Under the pieces are notes generated by a model. It ran no database searches, was not told the DNA's origin, and was given only the letters and a program-made list of their open reading frames with translations. 64,000 nucleotides of DNA. Source: Catellatospora citrea. Lineage in GTDB: Bacteria > Actinomycetota > Actinomycetes > Mycobacteriales > Micromonosporaceae. The first letter of the stretch is position 1. Each line of letters begins with the position of its first letter. The stretch lies in NCBI RefSeq assembly GCF_003610235.1, contig NZ_RAPR01000001.1, positions 2,852,001-2,916,000 on the forward strand, written 5' to 3'. Made by a program: the position numbers and the translations under genes. Positions 60,716-64,000 of the stretch are shown here, one piece after another.

Positions 60716-61149
60716 CATGACCCTCCAGAACACCCCCTCCCCTACCGCGCAAGTCTTAAAAAGTCGCGGTCTCATAACGGTCTCCACACCGCGACTCCGC
60801 GAGAGTTGCGGACGGCATCCGCGGCGCAGCCGGCCGGCAGGGTGTCGGGGCAGGTCAAGGCTTGTCCGATCACGACCCTGGGGGCGGCGGGGCAGCCGGA
60901 CGCGCACTGGATCGCTTCGACCCGACCGGCACACCGGATCGTTCGCGCCGGAATGAGGCGGTCGGCGGGCGTCGCCGCACGACGGCTGACGCCTCGCCGG
61001 AACGGCCTGACGGATCGGCCGCGAGGGTCTCTCCGCCACCCCGGAGGACACCCGGCCGCGCGGATGAACGCACCTGATTCATGCCGGGCGCGGCGAAAAG
61101 TTCGCCCCTCCCCGGCGAAACCTCCTGCGCGGGCATGCATGCCCATCAC

Positions 61150-61230
61150 CATGATCATCGGACTTGCCCGGCACGTGTGCATATCTTGGGCGCGCTTTCG
61201 CACATGTGCCGGGCAAGTCGAACGATCATG
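61150..61230. repeat. 81-nt hairpin with near-perfect 31-bp arms
   Basis: Arms at 61150-61180 and 61200-61230 pair at 27 of 31 positions (ends CATGATC and core GACTTGCCCGGCAC) with a 19-nt loop. It lies between the ROK region and the GbsR-type gene, about 70 nt past the stop of the latter. It may be a small RNA, a strong terminator, or the trace of a mobile element. Confidence 0.6.
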
Positions 61231-61298
61231 GAGCGGCGCGACCCGACGGCGGTCACCGAGCCGGGCACAGGGCCAGCGGGCCGGGCGGGGGCGGGGCG

Positions 61299-61799
61299 TC
61301 AGGTGCGGGGTGGGCGCTGCTCCTGCCAGCGTTGCAGGGCGGTGCCGACCTGCTCCTCCACGAAGCGGAAGAAGTCGCGCATGTCGGTCATGCGCTCGCC
61401 GGCCAGCGTCCGGGCGCCGCCCGCGGCGTCGATCACGACCTCCGCCTCGTCGGAGAACTGGCCGTAGAAGCCCCGCTTGGCGGTGGTCACGCCGTACCAG
61501 GGCTGGTCGGGCAGGCGGTAGTGGTCGCGGCGGGAACCGGGCGCGGGCTCGCGGACGAGGAAGCCCATCTGCATCAGGTAGCGGACCGCGCCGGAGATCG
61601 CGGCGGCACTCACACCCAGCCGCTCGGCGAGGTCACCGGCGGTGAGCGAGGTCTCCTCGGCGCTCATCATGGTCATCAGCACCCGGGACGGCATCCGGGG
61701 GAAGCCCATGTCGGCCAGCATCATGGCCATGTGCTCCACGGACCGGCGCACGCCGTCCTCATCACGCGGTGTCACCGCGTCAACCTTGTCGCTCATCAA
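61299..61799 (-). CDS. GbsR/MarR-like transcriptional regulator
   Basis: The 166-residue protein has a MarR-type winged helix: EHMAMMLADMGFPRMPSRVLMTMMSAEETSLTAGDLAERLGVSAAAISGAVRYLMQMGFL, wing REPAPGSRRDHYRL. The arrangement and the C-terminal helix fit the GbsR group. It is downstream of a small membrane-protein gene on the same strand. A perfect operator-like palindrome lies 27 nt upstream, so autoregulation is likely. ATG 61799 and 61796 are both possible starts. Confidence 0.85.
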   Translation of the reverse strand: MMSDKVDAVTPRDEDGVRRSVEHMAMMLADMGFPRMPSRVLMTMMSAEETSLTAGDLAERLGVSAAAISGAVRYLMQMGFLVREPAPGSRRDHYRLPDQPWYGVTTAKRGFYGQFSDEAEVVIDAAGGARTLAGERMTDMRDFFRFVEEQVGTALQRWQEQRPPRT

Positions 61800-61806
61800 G
61801 GACGAT

Positions 61807-61841
61807 CATAACAAGCTTATGAGCATTCACAATTTTGTGAA
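61807..61841 (-). promoter_or_regulatory. Two palindromes upstream of the GbsR-type gene
   Basis: CATAA-CAAGC-TTATG at 61807-61821 and TTCACAA-TT-TTGTGAA at 61826-61841 are both perfect inverted repeats. The second is the better operator candidate; the first overlaps the probable -10 region. They lie 8-42 bp upstream of the start. Confidence 0.6.
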
Positions 61842-61913
61842 CGACGTGCACGTCCACCAAGCCCGGCGCACGTCGCGGTGCCCGCCTCGGCCGCGGGCAC
61901 CGCGACAGGTGCG

Positions 61914-62396
61914 CTAGGAGCCGGCGCCCTTGGCGGTGCCGGTCAGCGCCCCGACGACCCAGCCGACGAACAGCCCGTAGGCCGAACCGGCGGCGGCGCT
62001 CTGCAGCGCCCCGACGAAGGTGGGGTTGCTGATGATGAAGGAGGTGATGAAGGCCGCCAGCGCCGATCCGAAGATCAGTGCCGACCAGCCGAGCAGGAAG
62101 CCGCCGGCGCCGCCGGTGACCGCCTTGCTGACCACGCCGAGGATGAGGGCCACGAAGAGGATCAGCAGAAGCGCGCGCAGGTCGTCGGCGAGCAGCCGGC
62201 GCATCGCGCCGCTGGATCCGTCGACGGGACCGAAGGCCCACCGGGGCCAGGTCAGCACACGCAGGAACCAGCCCCACGCATTGTCGGAGCTGGTGTGCCT
62301 CGACACCCACTCCACGAAGGGCTGGTTACCGAACAGAAGGACGAGCGCCACGGTTGCGATGATCCCGGCACCTGTCACCGTACGAGTCCGCGCCAT
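61914..62396 (-). CDS. Hypothetical small membrane protein
   Basis: From ATG 62396 (TATCAT 6 nt upstream, leaderless-type) the protein is 160 residues. It has about four membrane helices: GAGIIATVALVLLFGNQPF, LLLILFVALILGVVSKAVT, GGFLLGWSALIFGSALAAFITSFI and SAYGLFVGWVVGALTG. The polar loop between the first two holds DNAWGWFLRVLTWPRW. No known family recognised. The upstream in-frame ATG (62417) gives seven more residues, without a ribosome binding site. Confidence 0.6.
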   Translation of the reverse strand: MARTRTVTGAGIIATVALVLLFGNQPFVEWVSRHTSSDNAWGWFLRVLTWPRWAFGPVDGSSGAMRRLLADDLRALLLILFVALILGVVSKAVTGGAGGFLLGWSALIFGSALAAFITSFIISNPTFVGALQSAAAGSAYGLFVGWVVGALTGTAKGAGS

Positions 62397-62511
62397 GACG
62401 AAATGATAGTTTCCCAAGCGCGCATATGTCGATGGGTCATACCGCCGGTAACACCTGCCCGCTCAGCCCGTCGACCGGTCGGCGGGGGCTGTCGCACCTA
62501 GACTGACGCCC

Positions 62512-63435
62512 ATGCGCACCGCCCACGTACGCTGCGGCGACGACCTGCGGGAGACCCTCGGGCCGGCCGGTTTCCGGGGAGACTTCGTGCCCTTCACGGA
62601 CCCGGTGTGCCAGGGCCCGGTCCCCCGCACGGCTGACCCGGCCGAGTTCGACGCCGTGCGCGCGGACTGGCTCGCGCGGGCGTACGACCTCGACGAGACG
62701 CCCGTGTTCCGGCGGCTGTCGCAGGAGCGCGCCGGGCTCGACACCCTCGACACCTACGACCGGGTGCTGCTGTGGTTCGAGCACGACTGGTTCGACCAGG
62801 CGATCCTCATCCGGCTGCTGGCCCTGCTGGCGCACCGGCCCGCGCTGCACGAGCGGCTGCGGCTGCTCTCCATCGACGAGTTCCCCGGCGAGGACCCGTT
62901 CATCGGGTTCGGGCAGCTGTCCGCGCCGCAGCTGGCGACGCTCGCCGGCCGGGAGCGGCCGGTCAGCCCGGACCAGTTCGCCGCCGCGGAACGGGCCTGG
63001 GCCGCGCTGTCCGCACCGGACCCGGTCGCGCTGGCCGGGGTCGGCGGTGACGCGCTGCCCTTCCTGCCCCGGGCGGTGCGCCGGCACCTCGCGGAGCTGC
63101 CGTGGACCACCGACGGGCTGTCCCTGTCGGAACGGCTGTGCCTGCGCGCGGTCAGCGCCGGGCCGCTGCCGTTCCCCGCCGTCTTCCAGGCGCACCAGGA
63201 GGGCGATCCGCTGCCGTATCTCGGGGACACCATGCTGCTGCCGGTGCTGCGGCGGCTGCACGACGCCGAGCGCCCGGCCCTGGCGCTGCGCGACGGGGGT
63301 TACCAGCTCACGGCGTACGGCCAGCGGATCCTGCACGGCGACGCGACCTGGCAGACCTTCCCCCGCTGGGTCGGCGGGGTGCTGCTGCCCGGCTGGCGCT
63401 GGAACCCCGACGCCGCCCGCCCCGTCCCGGCCTGA
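62512..63435 (+). CDS. DUF1835 domain-containing protein
   Basis: From ATG 62512 (TAGACT 7 nt upstream, leaderless-type) the protein is 307 residues. The N-terminal ~125 residues have the DUF1835 features: AHVRCGDDLRETL, VPFTDPVCQGPVP and RVLLWFEHDWFDQAILIRLLALL. The C-terminal part has a winged-helix-like region (SLSERLCLRAVSAGPLPF, AYGQRILHGDATW). The family is of unknown function; the HDWFDQ motif suggests a conserved pocket. It is cytosolic and monocistronic. Confidence 0.82.
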   Translation: MRTAHVRCGDDLRETLGPAGFRGDFVPFTDPVCQGPVPRTADPAEFDAVRADWLARAYDLDETPVFRRLSQERAGLDTLDTYDRVLLWFEHDWFDQAILIRLLALLAHRPALHERLRLLSIDEFPGEDPFIGFGQLSAPQLATLAGRERPVSPDQFAAAERAWAALSAPDPVALAGVGGDALPFLPRAVRRHLAELPWTTDGLSLSERLCLRAVSAGPLPFPAVFQAHQEGDPLPYLGDTMLLPVLRRLHDAERPALALRDGGYQLTAYGQRILHGDATWQTFPRWVGGVLLPGWRWNPDAARPVPA

Positions 63436-63451
63436 GCCGCGGGCAGCCCGG

Positions 63452-64000
63452 TCACGCCGCCAGCGGTGCGGCCGCGAAGGAGACCTTGAAGCGGGCACAC
63501 CAGATGGTCACGCTGCGCAGTTCGGTCGGGTCCACGGTCACGGGCACGGCGTAGACCTGGGTGCCGTGCGTGCCCTTGAGGCGGCCCAGCTCGACGTGCC
63601 GGCCGTCGTCGAAGACGTGCCAGCCGTCGCGGCCGGGCAGCACGGGCTGATCGGTGAGCCAGACCCGCAGGTCAGGCCCGTCCGATGTGGCCAGATCGCG
63701 CAGGATCACCTGGTAGGCGCCGTCGGGCAGCCGCACCAGCTGCGCGGTGCCGGAGCTGTCGTGCTCGTGGGTGACCAGCCTTCCCTCGGCGACCAGCACG
63801 GCGACGGCCGACGGCGAGGGCGCGCCCGCCACCGGCGAGGAGGCCGGCGACGGCGTCGCGCTCGTGGTCACCACCACCGGGGCGGCGTCGTTGACGGTCT
63901 TCGAGGTGAGCAGCTTCCAGGGCTGGAACCAGTACAGGCCGAACGCCAGGCCCACGGCCAGCACCGCGGCCACCGCCCAGAAGGCGGGCTTGCGGAACAA
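63452..64000 (-). CDS. DM13 domain membrane-anchored protein (possibly partial)
   Basis: The frame opens at the very edge of the window with TTG (64000-63998), so the start may lie outside. An N-terminal membrane helix (WAVAAVLAVGLAFGLYWF, residues ~8-25) and a Ser/Pro-rich linker precede a DM13 domain (~72-175): GRLVTHEHDSSGTAQLVRLPDGAYQVILRDLATSDGPDLRVWLTD, GRHVELGRLKGTHGTQVYAVP, and VTIWCARFKVSFAAA with the conserved Cys. DM13 is proposed to take part in extracytoplasmic electron transfer. It converges on the DUF1835 gene. Confidence 0.8.
   Translation of the reverse strand: MFRKPAFWAVAAVLAVGLAFGLYWFQPWKLLTSKTVNDAAPVVVTTSATPSPASSPVAGAPSPSAVAVLVAEGRLVTHEHDSSGTAQLVRLPDGAYQVILRDLATSDGPDLRVWLTDQPVLPGRDGWHVFDDGRHVELGRLKGTHGTQVYAVPVTVDPTELRSVTIWCARFKVSFAAAPLAA

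Larger units (their letters stand above)
60586..61298. other. 713-bp intergenic region with ROK promoter and a large hairpin
   Basis: No gene with normal codon use and start is seen here. The 60600-60715 part holds the ROK operon promoter and an inverted repeat (below). The rest is GC-rich and non-coding except for a long, near-perfect hairpin at 61150-61230. Confidence 0.5.

Noticed and set aside
60692..61645. 317-codon plus-strand frame past the ROK gene
   Set aside because: It crosses the hairpin and the antisense of the GbsR-type gene; composition is that of a shadow.

Overview
The window is chromosomal DNA of a high-GC actinomycete, most likely a Micromonosporaceae member (inferred, not proven). 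The grounds are very high third-codon GC, GTG/TTG starts, many leaderless-type promoters, and typical actinobacterial families: a DUF397 / XRE-DUF5753 pair, a SARP regulator, ROK and GlxA-type regulators, cobalamin genes, and a B12 riboswitch ahead of class Ia ribonucleotide reductase.

Layout. 1-8 kb: end of a beta-propeller-like protein, a YbjN protein, a thioesterase pair, ettA, then otsA and an otsB fused to a GH15 glycosidase. 8-12 kb: an AAA/DUF234 ATPase behind three 15-bp direct repeats, then cobT-cobA. 12-21 kb: a class A penicillin-binding protein, a GNAT, SURF1, a proline-rich membrane protein, an M20 dipeptidase, and cobQ with a small kinase. 21-29 kb: ssb paralogue, hydrolase, tRNA-Arg(TCT), DUF4190 protein, a membrane-anchored M16-like peptidase with its partner, and an ohr-ohrR-oxidoreductase operon. 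29-34 kb: a signalling and accessory patch with a nuclease, kinase, DUF6082, DUF397, XRE-DUF5753, a rearrangement scar, and PIG-L. 34-41 kb: a c-di-AMP riboswitch with an NlpC/P60 hydrolase, a principal-like sigma factor, murQ-murR, a thymidylate-kinase-like gene, and an MHYT protein. 41-52 kb: a small HD hydrolase, nrdAB under a B12 riboswitch, a rhodanese/GlxA pair, a SARP, two tandem M23 peptidases, and a phytoene/squalene synthase. 53-61 kb: a six-gene sugar or polyol operon (ROK, ABC transporter, Gfo/Idh, isomerase). 61-64 kb: a GbsR-type regulator, small membrane protein, DUF1835 and DM13 proteins.

Themes. Cell-wall turnover and recycling recur (PBP, NlpC/P60, two M23, murQ/murR). Cobalamin genes (cobA, cobT, cobQ) share the window with a B12-riboswitch-controlled nrdAB. 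Trehalose synthesis and a probable trehalose or glucan hydrolase are joined in one operon and partly in one polypeptide.

The most unusual signal is a 54-bp palindromic element with four copies between 43.0 and 51.8 kb. One copy is inserted in frame near the C-terminus of nrdA. Another supplies the stop codon of the SARP gene, and a third recodes the end of the phytoene synthase gene. Other points of interest are the repeat-flanked AAA ATPase, the inverted PIG-L remnant, a candidate stand-alone alarmone hydrolase, and an 81-nt near-perfect hairpin at 61.2 kb.
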